Of a stretch of 64,000 bases of DNA, positions 11,512-29,332 are shown piece after piece. Position 1 is the first letter of the stretch. Every line of letters begins with the position of its first letter. Below the pieces are notes generated by a model, which saw nothing but the letters and a program-made list of their open reading frames with translations, made no database searches and was not told the origin of the DNA. This DNA is from Rhizophagus clarus. Its lineage: Eukaryota > Glomeromycota > Glomeromycetes > Glomerales > Glomeraceae. The position numbers and the translations under genes are program-made. The stretch spans positions 682,001 to 746,000 of the forward strand of contig BLAL01000162.1 of NCBI GenBank assembly GCA_015698045.1, given 5' to 3'.

Positions 11512-13540
11512 TTTTTTTTTTGAATCAAAAGACATACTTTATTAACTGAAGAAAGATAGATAAGGTTACAAAAATTCAGCTACATAAAGCCTACCCGTTC
11601 CCTATACAAGAGTCACAAATATGTCCCATGATTACTATAGCTCTAGCCTATTCTCTTTAATATAATAGGAAGTTTAGTTATAGAATTATCCAAGAAATAA
11701 AAGGAAACGAAAAAAGAAAAGAAAAATTCTACAATCTAATAAAACAAAAAACATTACGTAAAGTAAATGCTAAGCATGACAAGAAGTTAGTATGAAATCA
11801 TCTATCTATCCCTTTCAACTAAACTAAACATAATGTTCTAATAATGCCTTTAGCCCAGCTATTAAGTGTTTTACATCCAGCTTCTTAAACTGGTCATTTC
11901 TTGATTGATTGATCTTCTTGGTAGAACATCCAAATTTAAAAGTTTTATTTTGATCATTTTTGTAGTTGTTAGTATTAAAACCTAAAAAGGAAGAGTTAGA
12001 CCTATGAGGTGTCCTTAAGGACTTGTCTGCATTGCCAATTTGAGCAGATTTATGTAGATTCTTGAAGTTGGGGATGGAATAATAGCACCAAGAGATTCTA
12101 AGATCATTCCAAAGCTAAGGATTATTAATGCGAGTGGAAATATGATCTCAGGTATCAAAGTAACCTATCAGCTTTTTAGACTCATCAACTTTTTTAACTA
12201 TTTTAAATGATTTGATCCCATTATTCAACAAAAACTGGTGTGGGCATCCATTTGGAAATAAGAAGGCGTCTGTCATATCTTTTAAAATGTTGTATATGAA
12301 CGCTTAGAACTTTTCATGTTATTTTCTTTCTGAAAGGTTCCAGGAAGCTGAGAACCATTGAACAGGGATTCCTCTCAAGTTAACAGTCCAATCCCCTCCA
12401 TTATAATATTTCAAGCACTTGTGATCAAGGATCAGTCTAACCCTTACAGATAAGTACTTCTTGTACACTCTTATGCTGACTGATATGACCTTACCGCATC
12501 GTCCTAAATTGGCCAATAGAGTATAGTTATCCCATTTGGCCAGAATATCATAGACTACAAGATTCAATAATTGTACTTGTTCTTGATCTTAAGGAATATA
12601 TCTGGTGATGATAACATTTCCATTCCTTAAATTGTTGTCTGTTTCTTTCTGTTTTAGCTTCTTCCTATTGTGATTAGACATCGATTGTGGTTTAGAATTT
12701 TGCTTCAACTGTTTAAATGGTGTGAGAGGAGAAGAAAGTAAACTTTTATTAAAAGTGACCGTCCTTGAACCAGAAGGTTTAGAGGGTATGTACTCAGGAG
12801 ATTCTGTACTAAAAGTGGACATTACATGTTCATCCAGTCCAGAAGGAGTTTGTAATTGCAACTTTTGTTTCTTCTTACAGGCCTTCTTTTTAGCACACCT
12901 TTCTGAGATTTGGTTAAGGGCATGATAGGTATGAATGTGATATTGCGCAGAGGTATGGTATCTGGACTATTGTCCAATAATCCTTGTAAATCTTCATCAA
13001 TCTCATCAAAATTCATTGACGCTGCATAGGATTCCCTAGATCTTCCATATCAGGAAATTGTTTGTTGCTACTGTACTTCAACACTTAGCGAATTTGGAAA
13101 TCCAGGAAAAAAATTTCTTGGCATTCGTCGTCCAAGAGGAAGAAGTTAAGAAAAGTAGCTAAAAATTGAGCTATTAGGGAAGAGCAGAGGTCTTGACGAA
13201 TATATTGTGCCAACTTCTTTATAAGAACTGCTTGGTCTTTGTAAGTATGAAGAAACTCATCTATAGCTGAAGGATCAGTAGTAAGTATTGAGCTAAAAAA
13301 AGACTCTGGGTTTCTTTTGATGAGTTCTGAGATAAAATCTACTATAACATCATGAAAACAATTAGTAGGAACTTTCTCTAAAGCAGTAGTAGGGATAACT
13401 TGAATTGTAGAAGACGTTGATGCTATTTTTGAAGCTGGTTTTGTTAGCAAAAATCCTTTCTTCATGATAAAAATAAAAAAATTTTTCTTCCGTAAAAATT
13501 TGGTTCACAGATCTGCAGAAAAAAGTTCCCTTAGTTCCCC
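11512..13540 (-). mobile_element. Short non-LTR retrotransposon with ORF1-like region only, poly-A tail and 14-bp TSD
   Basis: On the minus strand the element runs from GGGGAACTAAGGGAAC (13540) to a run of 12 A (about 11512-11523), preceded by AATAAAG. It is flanked by the perfect 14-mer ATTAAATGAAATAT at 11498-11511 and 13541-13554. Coding remains on the minus strand are 13085-13465 (start MKKGFLLTKPASK), about 12822-13016, 12589-12861 and 12319-12567, interrupted by stops and shifts. The last carries DHKCLKYYNGGDWTVNLRG and VQWFSASWNLSERK. Further decayed coding runs to about 11870. No reverse transcriptase, endonuclease or RNase H is visible, although both ends appear present. A second copy of the same coding region lies on the plus strand at 20970-22348. 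Confidence 0.75.
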
Positions 13541-13834
13541 ATTAAATGAAATATATTCTTTTTTTTTCTTTTTTTTTTAATATTATAAAATGTGAAATAT
13601 TATAATTAAGTTTTTCTTATATTTTTAAAGCAATTTAGAAAAGTAAATGTATTTTATACTTTTACTATTGTTTTGAATATTATATTATAAATATGCTATT
13701 ATAAATATTATATAAAATACAAGAATAATACTATATTTTTTTATAAAATATTAATATTTGATTTTTTATTACATTTTTTTAAAGTAATTTTGAAGAATAA
13801 ATATGTTTTTATTATTAATAATATAATAATAATA

Positions 13835-14404
13835 TTAATTGCCAATCTGCCTAAGATCAGCATTGCATTACTAATAAAATTTGGGATTAATAGCAATAAT
13901 AAAAAAAAACATTTTTTACATCTCACATATAGAATAAGTTTCTACTCATTTTACAAACAGAAATACCATAAATACAATATTTTCCTTCATTTTATAAGAC
14001 TTTTTGGCAAGTATGGTTTATTATAACTATAATTCTGTAACTGGATTTCTTCAACTTTTACTTCAAATATGTCTTTAAAAATAACTTTAAAAGCTAAAAA
14101 TTATATGTTTTTAATGTAAATAATACAATATAGTAAAATGAAATATTAAAATTTCATATATTTTAAGGTGAAAATCTGACACGCATGCATAGTAAACTCA
14201 TTATTTTGTATATAAATGTATAATTTTTTTTTGTAAATTCTTTTTTCAGATATTTTTCAGTATATCATATGACTTTTATTTATGGTTAATATATTGTTTA
14301 TGAGATATCTTTTTTTGAAGTTTGTGTTCTAGCATAAAATTGGCAAATTTAATCCTAAATTTTATTAGTAACATAGTGCCAATTTTAGGCAGATTGGCAA
14401 TTAA
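13835..14404. mobile_element. TA-flanked inverted-repeat element
   Basis: The left arm TTAATTGCCAATCTGCCTAA and the right arm (ending TTAGGCAGATTGGCAATTAA) are inverted copies over about 60 bp, including AATAAAATTTGGGATTAA and its counterpart. TA flanks both ends (13833-13834 and 14405-14406), as in Tc1/mariner-type insertions. The interior is AT-rich and non-coding. Confidence 0.6.
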
Positions 14405-14406
14405 TA

Positions 14407-14696
14407 TAAATTTTTTTTGAAATATATATATAATATATACTGTAAATAAATCTATATATCTCATTTTATTTGTATAAGATTTACAAATTATTTAAATATA
14501 TTTTTTTTACTTTCATATAATTTTTGTAATACATTAGTTATATTTTAATCTTATCAATCAGTAGAAATTATACATGAAGTTGAAATTAAAATCCAAAAGT
14601 TAAAATATTTTGACTTGGAAAAGTCAAAAGTCAAAATTAAAGTCAAAATAATCAAAATTACATCATAGTCATATGATTTTTATAATTATATATAAT
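14407..14696. other. AT-rich spacer
   Basis: Low-complexity AT-rich DNA, including AAGTCAAAA-type repeats near 14610-14650. No gene seen. Confidence 0.5.
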
Positions 14697-15072
14697 TTAA
14701 TACTAAATTTTAAACGTAAATAACTTCATCAATATTGATGCTACAGATATGCAACACATATCATTGAAATTCTCTCGATGAGCTGAATCCAACCACATCA
14801 AGATCATAAAAATCAGATTACTAGATGCAGAAATCGTTAATTTTGAATTTGATATTATTGTTTATTATAAGAGTAATAAGACTATTTAATACCAAAATTT
14901 AAACGTAAATAACTCTGTCAATATTGATGCTAGAAATATGCAACACATATCATTAGAATCCTCTTGATGAGCTGAATCTAATCGTATAAAGATTATAAAA
15001 CTCAGATTACTAGATGTGGAAATTGTTAACTTTGAATTTTAATATTATTATTTACTATAAAAATCACATGAA
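14697..15072 (+). repeat. Tandem duplication, unit 189 bp
   Basis: Two adjacent units share AAACGTAAATAACT (14712 and 14901), ATATTGATGCTA, ATATGCAACACATATCATT, GATGAGCTGAATC and AGATTACTAGATG in the same order at a spacing of 189 bp. The copies differ by scattered substitutions, so the duplication is not recent. No coding frame explains it. Confidence 0.7.
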
Positions 15073-18000
15073 TATGATGTATTTTTGGCCATTTTGATTT
15101 TGGAGAAGCCTAGGTCAAAATCATTTTAACCATTTCAACTATTTTAAAGGTTGAAATTAACTAATTTTAGTTTTATATATAGTAGAAATGTCATTTCTTA
15201 TGTTAATCATTAATTCATAATTTGTATATAAAATAGAGAGTCCTATATTGAAAATTAGAACTAGTTATATAATAATATGAAATCTAATGTCACAGCAAAC
15301 TAAAGTACTAATTATTAAAATATAATATAAAAATTAAGTTCATTAGCATAAAATTGTGCTATTTGATTTACTTTTTATTGAAAGTACAGTAAATTTTTTG
15401 AGTACTAAAAATAACTTACTTATAAACTTAAAAAAATAAATATTATTTTCAATTTAACATTATGAATAATGAGTTTTTACTTTTGGGTTCATAGAAAAAT
15501 TATTTCTAATTATTGAAAATTTTACTAAACTTTTAATAAAAAGTTAGTCAAATAGTATAATTTTATGCTAATAATTTTAGTTTTTACATTATATTTAAAA
15601 AATTAATACTTTAATTTGTCACATTTTCAGATTTTACATTATTATATATTACTATATATAGCTTTAATCTGATTTTTAATAATTAAATTGTCTACTTTTT
15701 ACACAGATCACAAATTAATTAAAATAATTTTATATAATTATAGCATATCCGCCGATTTTCAGAATTAACAAAATTAGCCTAAATTAAGGAATTTGATGAT
15801 AATTAGATAAAAATTAAGTTAATAAGTTTCACAAAAAGGATCACTCTTGTGCTACATGATCATATGACACAAATATCGAGAAATTACTTCAACAAAAGTA
15901 GCGTTAAAAAATTTTTTTCTTTCGTAAACTCCATATTAAACTCCCCATCAACTTCTCCATCAAACTTTTCCACCAGTTTTTACATTATGTAAGTTGAGAA
16001 TTTTGGCAAGTATATTAGTAGTTATTTTACATTAAATATAACTTGGAGCTATTTTTTTATTTTTTTTTCAATAGTTTATAAAAAAAAAATTATTTAGGCA
16101 GCAAAATTATTCAAAAATAATCTTTCAATAAATAAATAATTCTAAGATTAATAACGATGTTTTAGTGAATTTAAATATATATTGATTAGTTTATTTAGTT
16201 AAAATCTATTTGATATTCGTTATTAATTATTTTTCAATCATTTTTTTTTTATTAAATCATTATTCTGGTGCTTATTCTTACTTTTTTTTTTTAAATAAAC
16301 TAATTTTATAATATTTTTATTCCCTTTTTTAGAAATTTCTTCTACTGGTTTCAGGTTAAAGAGGTAAATTTTTTTGGAAAAGGTCTTAAAAGTTTTTTTA
16401 AGTATTTTTTGGCTTATTTTTTCTTATGTAGGGACGGTTTTGATCGATTTTAATCGGTATTGCGCCACATAATTGATGATTGGCAAATTCCTCAAATCGG
16501 CGCATATGATTAAATATTTTACTATATTTTTATTTTTTTATTTTTATTATAACAATCAAATTCATATAAGAAAACTAAAAATAAAATTCAAATCAAAAAT
16601 AATACATCAAAGATGTGAATCACAAAATAACTATCAAACTATTATTAATACATATAAATATCAAACTAACTAAGGTTATCAGGCAAAAACTGAAGTAAGT
16701 ACCTCGATCCTGTAGAAACTACACACTTTGACGAAGAATTACCTTCCCTAAAGGTATCAACACCTTGGAATACAAATGTTTCATTATATAGCTAAAAAAA
16801 GAAATTTTTAATATAATGTTTATACAAATTAAGTAACTTAATAGTTTGTAATATGTATTATAAATTTTAATCATTATTTTCCTTTTTGTAATATTTTTTT
16901 TATATATATAAGAAATTTGTTTTAAAAATAAAGTTTTTTAAAAATACAACTTAAAGATAGATATGAAATACAATTTAAATAATAAAAATATATATAATTT
17001 TATGAGAAAAAGAAGGTTTATTAAATTAAAAAGACAGTTATTTAGAAAGTTTTTGTATATTAAACTGTAAAAAACCAATTTTTATAATAAAAAAATTTTT
17101 TTTTAATTTTAATAAAACTTTTAATAAAGGCTAATTATTTTATTTTTAAGTATAATTTAATAAAATAAACAACTTTTATTAAGCTTAGAATAGTACTTAT
17201 TAAGCCAATTTTTTGTTATCTATAAATTTTGTTAAAATTTTTTAATTAAAATACTAATAAAAAAATTTTTTTTTATTAAAATAATACTATTAGATCTATT
17301 TGAATATTATAAACAATTTTTAATCAAAAAATTAATTAAATATAATGTTTTTTTAAAATTAAATTTTTAATGTAGTATTATAATAATCATATAAATTTTT
17401 ATAACATTAAAAAAAAACTTTAAAAATTTTAAATTTTAATTCATTTAATATAAAAATAAAACAAAATTATTTATTTATAAAAAATTTTTTATTAGCTATT
17501 AGATCTATTTATTTTATTAAATTATAAATACAAATAGTAATAATATGAATAAGTAAAATATTTTTTTTATATCTAAAGTAATATCAAAATAAAAAATATT
17601 TATAAAATATTTAAAAAAAAAAAAATTAAAAAAGTTTTTTTAATATTTTTTTTTTTTATTCTTTTGTTAGAAATGAATATAATAGTTTTAGGACTTGTAT
17701 TGCCATACTATATAATCTCTATGAAAGGATAACTAACAACTAAAAAATTATTATATATTATTGTTTGACGAAGTAATCAAGTTTCAGCAACGTCTTCCTC
17801 AAGAAACATCATGACTCTTTGTTAAAATATATAGCTATACTATACATACTAATTCATTATAGTGCAGTTCTATTTAAGAGAAAATAATGCATACTTTGCC
17901 CCTCAGTCTATATAGAAGTACCCTCACATAAACTTCATTCTTTTAAAATTAACCAATAAACAATTTGTGTAATAAAAAAATAAACAAAAAGAAAATACAA

Positions 18001-18600
18001 ATGAAACCTTCAAGGTAAACTAAAAAGAAAGACCACTCTGTATTTTTAAAGTAAATAGCTTAAAAATAGGCAGTGCAAAATATAACTGCAACTGCATTGT
18101 GTTATATAAAAGAAGAACTACGCTATTAATAAAATCCAATGGGAAAAATTAAAAGCTTTGTTAATATTCTAACATATACTTTACGTCAAAATGTTCTAGT
18201 AAGTGTTATAACTAAAACTTAGTTCTTATTTCTTGAATAACTTTATTTTTCTGCCTATTTCTGTATGTTTCTTGAACAGTAAAATCCTTTTGTAGACATT
18301 TTGGTTTTTGAATCCATCATCAGCATCTTCTTTATGATGTCTGTTAATAAAGAGTCCTTAGTACTCAGCCAAATTTCACTGTTCTTGTTTCTAAAAATTT
18401 CTTCTACTTAATATCTTGATAAGTATATAAATAAAAATACTGTTTACTATACTTTGTTTACTGTTTTATTTTATTTTTTTAAAATTATTTTTGAAAAATT
18501 TTTTCTGAAAAAAATGGGCATAATGATCAGTAGGAAGAGTTCTATCTTTTTTAATATTTTATATTTTATTAGTTTGTTATATTAAAATAACTATATAATT
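15073..18600. other. Gene-free AT-rich DNA with short repeats
   Basis: No supported gene. Near 15748-15770 (GCATATCCGCCGATTTTC) and 16492-16512 (CAAATCGGCGCATATGA) lie short inverted copies that could be the ends of a decayed element of about 760 bp; no TSD was found. Somewhat more complex patches occur at 16680-16790 and 17760-18420, but with no frame long enough to call. Confidence 0.45.
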
Positions 18601-18613
18601 AATAATCTGCTTT

Positions 18614-20564
18614 AGTCATATGAATTCATCGATAGATCCCTAATGCTTCTCTAAGATATTCTTTGATTAGATTTAATGAGACGATTAATAACAATAAGAC
18701 AGAAGGAGAGACACTAAATTTTTATACTGATGGATCATTACAACAGGATCCTATTAACAATATGTTATCTCACTATGTGGCTGACAATGTTGTTAGTGAC
18801 ATGGGAGCAGGTGTATACTTAAAATTGCAAAATAATACCATAATCACTACATTAGCCAAAGTGGCAGCAGAACTGGTGACCATATTTCTAGCGCTTTTAG
18901 TAATGCTGATCGATACAGTTGTCAGGATATATATGGATAACTAATACACTATAGCTGTAATTAATAATTAGAACGAACCACATATCAGAGCAAAAATGAA
19001 ACAACCTAACGCACTAGTAATTATAAAGATTAAAATGGTTTGTAAGGAGAAGCATTTGAATTTGGATCTGGTAAAGGTCAAAGGTCATGACAGAAATGAA
19101 AAAAATGAAATTGCTGATAGATTAGCTAAAGAGAGTTTAAATAGTGATAATATTTTTGATAGTAAAATAAACTTTACTAACCATGATATTAGATTCTTCC
19201 CCGCATTTAAAGATATTCCTATAGAAACCAATTTACAGTGCTTTATTTTGTGAATTTTTAACACTTTTGATGCTACTAAATGGTCACTACTCAATAATAA
19301 CCGTGAAGAATATCACTTAAATTTGGTTCAATGTGATTAGCAAGTTACTTGGATGCTAATTAACCAATTCACAGGCTTTCGCTGTTGATCTATTACTATC
19401 AATTGATTATTATATTTTTTATTCAAACTTCTTCACAAAGCTCTCTCTTTAAGCCATGTGCTAGCTTAACGTAAACTGATGCTATACGATCACTATTTAT
19501 GCACTGGCTGCGACAGCGAAAAAGAAACTTGGACGCATCTCATTAACTGTACTGTTTATGAGAACAAATGGGTTCTGATTTATGAATAACTCTCAAAGGA
19601 ATTTTGCTTTATTATTAATCAAAGCTTTGCTGAGGATTCAATCAAAAAATATGCAATATGATATTGCATACATGAGATCTTAGGAACTTCACTAACTTTA
19701 GATAAATTTTGCCATTTCAGCCAATTAGCCATCTTGATCAGAGCTAACAGACACTTCAAATTACGCTTCACATATCGACTAGCATTATAAGGAAGATTAT
19801 AGTTAATCTCATCTTACATATTGTTCTAGCATTTAAACATTTGGATCTCATGATGCAATCTCACTGTAGACTGAGAGAAATGAAACAACATATCCAATCA
19901 GGTAAAATAAACCTTCACGTGACAGTTTCAACATGGATGTCTTGATCTATATATAACATAAGTACAGAATCACCCTACCCCACACATCATAGGCATAACA
20001 CTAATCAGGTGCCCTTTGACAGCTTCACAGAATGCATAATATATAATGATCCTTCTCTTCTGATACTTACACCACCTCTCCTAAAATATGATATTGCGGC
20101 AGAATATAAGGTTGCCATGATTCTCTTAACGTAAAATGTGATCGCTAGATTTATCAAAATGTTTCAAATGGACTCTTGGCTACTGACTATATGCGTAAGT
20201 CTCAGTTTAAGGTTTTACTTCAACAAGTTTTAATTTAAAATTATGGTTTTTAATAGGGTTATTTTTATAGAAGAGTTAAATTTATATTTTAGTTTATAAT
20301 TTGGTTTAATTTTATATTTAGTTTTTATATTTATTATTTATTTTTATTAATTTTGTTATTTTTAATTTTAATTTAGTTTATTGATTGTTTAGTTTTATAT
20401 TTGATTTTATTCAATAGTTAGTTCAATAATTTTTTGATTTTTGTTTTGATGGATGATTAGACCAGTTTTAGAACTGGGAGTACTTATAGCAAGTTAGAAG
20501 TAATTATAGTTGTAATCCTATTTTACTTAATAAATGATAGTATGGTTTCAATACCAAAAAAAAA
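18614..20564 (+). mobile_element. 5'-truncated LINE with RNase H domain and poly-A tail
   Basis: The plus strand encodes a degenerate RNase H domain: FYTDGSL (about 18717) with the first Asp, AAELVTIFLALL (Glu), IYMDN (Asp) before a stop at 18941-18943, then VKVKGHDRNEKNEIADRLAK (19072-19131) with the last Asp. Decayed C-terminal sequence continues to about 20230, including a remnant of ETWTHLINCTVYENKW. A 3' region ends in TTAATAAATGATAG and a run of A (20556-20566). The flanks AATAATCTGCTTT (18601-18613) and AATAATCTTCTTT (20565-20577) match at 12 of 13 positions and look like an aged TSD. Reverse transcriptase is missing, as expected for 5' truncation. Confidence 0.75.
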
Positions 20565-20577
20565 AATAATCTTCTTT

Positions 20578-20969
20578 GGCCAAATGTAACTGAATAAAGT
20601 AAAGATTTAATTTTTAAAGTTTATAAAAGTACTTTTGAAAATCAAATAAATATATGTTTTTATTTATTAAAATAATATTATATTATAATAATTTAATGTT
20701 ATATATAACCTAAAAATTTTAATATAATTTGGATTAGTATTATAAATTCAGCTAGAATTAAGAAAATTTTGGCCAGAATTAAGATTTAAAAATTATTTAA
20801 GTTTATATATATATTATAAAATTACTATAGGCCATAAAGCTATACTATACTATTAATTTATATTGTAATATTATAGTATAAAAATTTCTGTTACTTTAAT
20901 TTTTATAATATTTTCACTGACTATTATTTGTTTATTTATATTTAATAGTAGTAATTTCTTAATTTTTGA
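20578..20969. other. AT-rich spacer
   Basis: Low-complexity AT sequence between two non-LTR elements; no gene seen. Confidence 0.5.
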
Positions 20970-22348
20970 AAATGATGGAAAAAACTCTTTCTTGCAGATC
21001 TGTGAACCAAATTTTCACGGAAGAAAAAAAATTTTTATTTCATCATGAAGAAAGGTTTTTTGCTAAACAAACCATCTCCAAAAATAGCATCAATGTCTTC
21101 TACGACCCAAGTTACCTTTATTTCTGCTTTAAAGAGTCTTTCTATTGAACGTTATCATGATGTTATAATAGACTTTATGTTTGAACTCATCAAGAGAAAC
21201 CCTACGACTATTTTTAGCTCAATAACAACTACAGACTCTTCAGCTATAGCAGATTTTCTCAACACTTACAAGTATCAAGTTGTTCCTATGGAACTGCTGT
21301 CACTAAGACTTCCCTAAGACAGCTGTGTTCCTATTATAGCTCAATTTTTAGCTACTTTTCTTAATCTCTTTCTCTTAGATGACGAGAACCAGGAAATTTT
21401 CCACATGGACTCTAAAATTTGCTGAGTAATGGATCTTGCAAGCAAACAATTTCCTGATATAGAAGATCTAGAGAATATCAGACGCGTCAATGAATTTTGA
21501 TGTGTTTGATACAAATTCGATAGGATCATTAGATGACGATTTACTCACCACACCCTCACGTAATACTACACTCATACTTGTCACGTTCTTGACCAAATCT
21601 CAAAAGAGAAGTGCTAAAAAGAAGGTCCGTAAGGAAAAATAACAGTTGCAATTACAAACTCCTTCTGAACTGGATGAACAAATAGTGCTCACTTTTAGCA
21701 CAGAATCTCCTGAGTATACACCTCTAAACCTTCTGGTTCAAGTACGGTTACTTTTGATCAAAATACAATGGAAAGAAGCTAAAACAGAAAGAGACAGACA
21801 ATAATTTAAAGAATGGAAACGTTATCATCATCAGATATATTCTTCAAGATCACGAACAAGCACATTTATTGGATCTTGTAGTCTACAATATTCTGGCTAA
21901 ATGGAATAACTATACTCTGTTGGCCAATTTAGGATGATGGGTAAGGTCATATTAGTTAGTACTAGAGTGTACAAGAAGTATTTATCTGTGAGGGTTAGAC
22001 TGATTCCTGATCACGAGTGCTTGAAATGTTACAATGGAGGGGACTGGACTATCAACTTGAGAGGAATCCCCATTTGATGGTTTCCTGCTTCCTGGAATCT
22101 TTCAGAAAGGAAACAATGAGAAAAGTTCCAAGCCGTCATATACAACCTTCCAGAAGACATGACAGATACTTCCTTATTTTCAAATGGACGCTCTCACCAA
22201 TTTTTATTGGATAGTGGCATAAAATCCTTTAAAATAGTTAAAGAAGTTAATGGATTTAGAAAGCTGATTGGTTACTTTGACACTTGGGATCATGTTTCTA
22301 CTTGCATTAATAATTCCCAGCTTTAGAATGACGTTAGAATCTTTTAGT
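20970..22348 (+). pseudogene. Damaged second copy of the ORF1-like non-LTR element
   Basis: Homologous to the element at 11512-13540 but in the opposite orientation. It shares the 5' leader GCAGATCTGTGAACCAAAT (about 20995), the start MKKGFLLNKPSPK (21045) and, near 22020, DHECLKCYNGGDWTINLRG, which here keeps a Cys-x2-Cys pair that copy 1 lacks. The frame is broken by several stops and shifts, for example a TGA in place of the codon before WFPASWNLSERK. The copy stops at about 22345, before the 3' untranslated region and tail present in copy 1, and continues into AT-rich DNA, so the 3' part was lost or cut off by a later event. Confidence 0.7.
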
Positions 22349-24050
22349 GCTGTTAATTTTTTTAAAATCCAAAATCTGAAATTATTTTAAAATTAATTTA
22401 TAATTTTAGTTAAATTTATAATTTGAGTTAAAATTAATATATAATTTTAATTAAATTCATAATTTCAGTTAAAAATCATAATTTTAATTTACAAATACTT
22501 TTATATTAAATAATACTTATTTTATAAAAAATTAATTTTAATAAGAATATATTTAAAATTTAATGATAATTTTTATTTTAGAAAATTTTATAATTCTTAT
22601 TACAATTAAGTATATAATTTTAAATGAAATTTATATTTAATTTTAGTATTTTAACTGAAATTTTAGATTTAAAAATTTCAGATTTAGCTAAAATTATAAA
22701 TTACAGTTTCAGAATTTTAGCAAATTTGAAATATTTTAATTTTGAAGTATCTTTAAAAATAATTTATTTTTGATTATTATATAACCGTTTTTTTTTATTT
22801 ATTTTTTTTTTTTACATAAAAATTAAAATATAATCTTTAAATTTTTATTAAGTAAATTATTGTTTAATAAAACTATTTATATATTTATTTTATTAAGCTT
22901 AGTAGTTAATTTAATTAATTTTTAAAATTATAAACTATAATAATATTTTTTAATAATATTAAAGATATATTATATATTTTTTATATTTGTACATTTTTAT
23001 ATTTAAGTAATATTAGTAATATTTAATATAATTATTTTAATAGTAAAATAAACAGATAGATTTTATTATATTTTTTATTTGATAAAACTTATATTTTTAA
23101 TTAAATTGTAAAAATAAAATATATTCAAATTTTAAAAAAATAAAAGTAAATAATATATATTTTAAAAGTATAAAATTAATTTTTTATATTTGATTTTTAC
23201 TTTAATTTTTCTGGAGCATAGAAATTTTCTTTTTTTATATCTTTTTTCTCTTTATCTATTAGTTTAATATATTGATAATTTAGATATATATTAGACTATC
23301 CCATTAGAATGGAAGTATTTTTTTTTTATATATTATGGATGTGTAATATTCTACTAATTATATAATAAAGTTTATACAATCATATTACTTTAAAAAAAAA
23401 AATATTTTGTATTTAAAAATATAAATATTTTTTTAGTATTTTAAAATGCAAAAAAAAAAAAATTTTTTTAAAAAAAAAATAAGGTTAATGTACTATAAAG
23501 GTAGAAAAAAAATTAGTGATATTAAGGTAAAATTAATAAAAAAATCATGTATTATTTAAGGTGATACAACAATATTTTTTAAATAAATATAAATTTATTA
23601 TATATTTTAAATTATAAATTTGATTCAAAAGTAATATTTGTATATTTAATAATAATAATAATAGATGATAATAGTATAATATTTAATTTTTATTTAATAT
23701 AAAAAAGTATAATTATATCTATTTTGTTATATTTTCATTATTGTTAAGTAATGATTTATCATATAATATATAAATAATATGCAAAATGATAATTAGTTTA
23801 AATTCAATGCAGTATTAAAAGAACAACTCTAAAATAAAAATTTTTCTTAAATATCTATTTAATGAAACAAGAAATTATTGAAGTATGAGATTGTTAAGAT
23901 ATTTTTTTTTGGGGGCAAAAAAAATACAAAAAAAAAAATTACCTTTTTTACCAAAAATAATCTTAATCTTCACATAATATAATTTACCAGTATTTTTTAA
24001 TACTATAAAATTAATTATAAAGTATTATTTTTTAATATAATATCTTATTC
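22349..24050. other. AT-rich gene-free DNA
   Basis: Repeated TTATAATTTTAGTTAAA-like sequence at 22380-22700, followed by low-complexity AT DNA. No gene seen. Confidence 0.5.
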
Positions 24051-24062
24051 AACATTGCAATT

Positions 24063-24075
24063 CCAATCGGCCAAT
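24063..24075 (+). promoter_or_regulatory. Paired CCAAT boxes upstream of ISWI
   Basis: Two CCAAT pentamers at 24063-24067 and 24071-24075 lie about 250-265 bp before the ISWI start codon. Candidate HAP/NF-Y sites, by motif only. Confidence 0.4.
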
Positions 24076-24326
24076 CACAATGCATTTATTGTCAGATGAT
24101 ATTGCATCATTTAAGTTATGCTAGTACGCGTCTTAGCATCTTATATAGTAATGCACCATTATATTAATGTATTACTAACCAAAACGGAAAAATTGTACCA
24201 GATCACGAAAAAAAATGCCGAATCAAATCTGATACGCGATTTTCTGTTCAAAAAAAAAGTAAAAATAACTTCCTTTCTCTTTCAGTTTGAAAGTTCACTT
24301 TGTTTCTTCTTGACTTACACTTCAAA

Positions 24327-29332
<5,006 letters not shown>

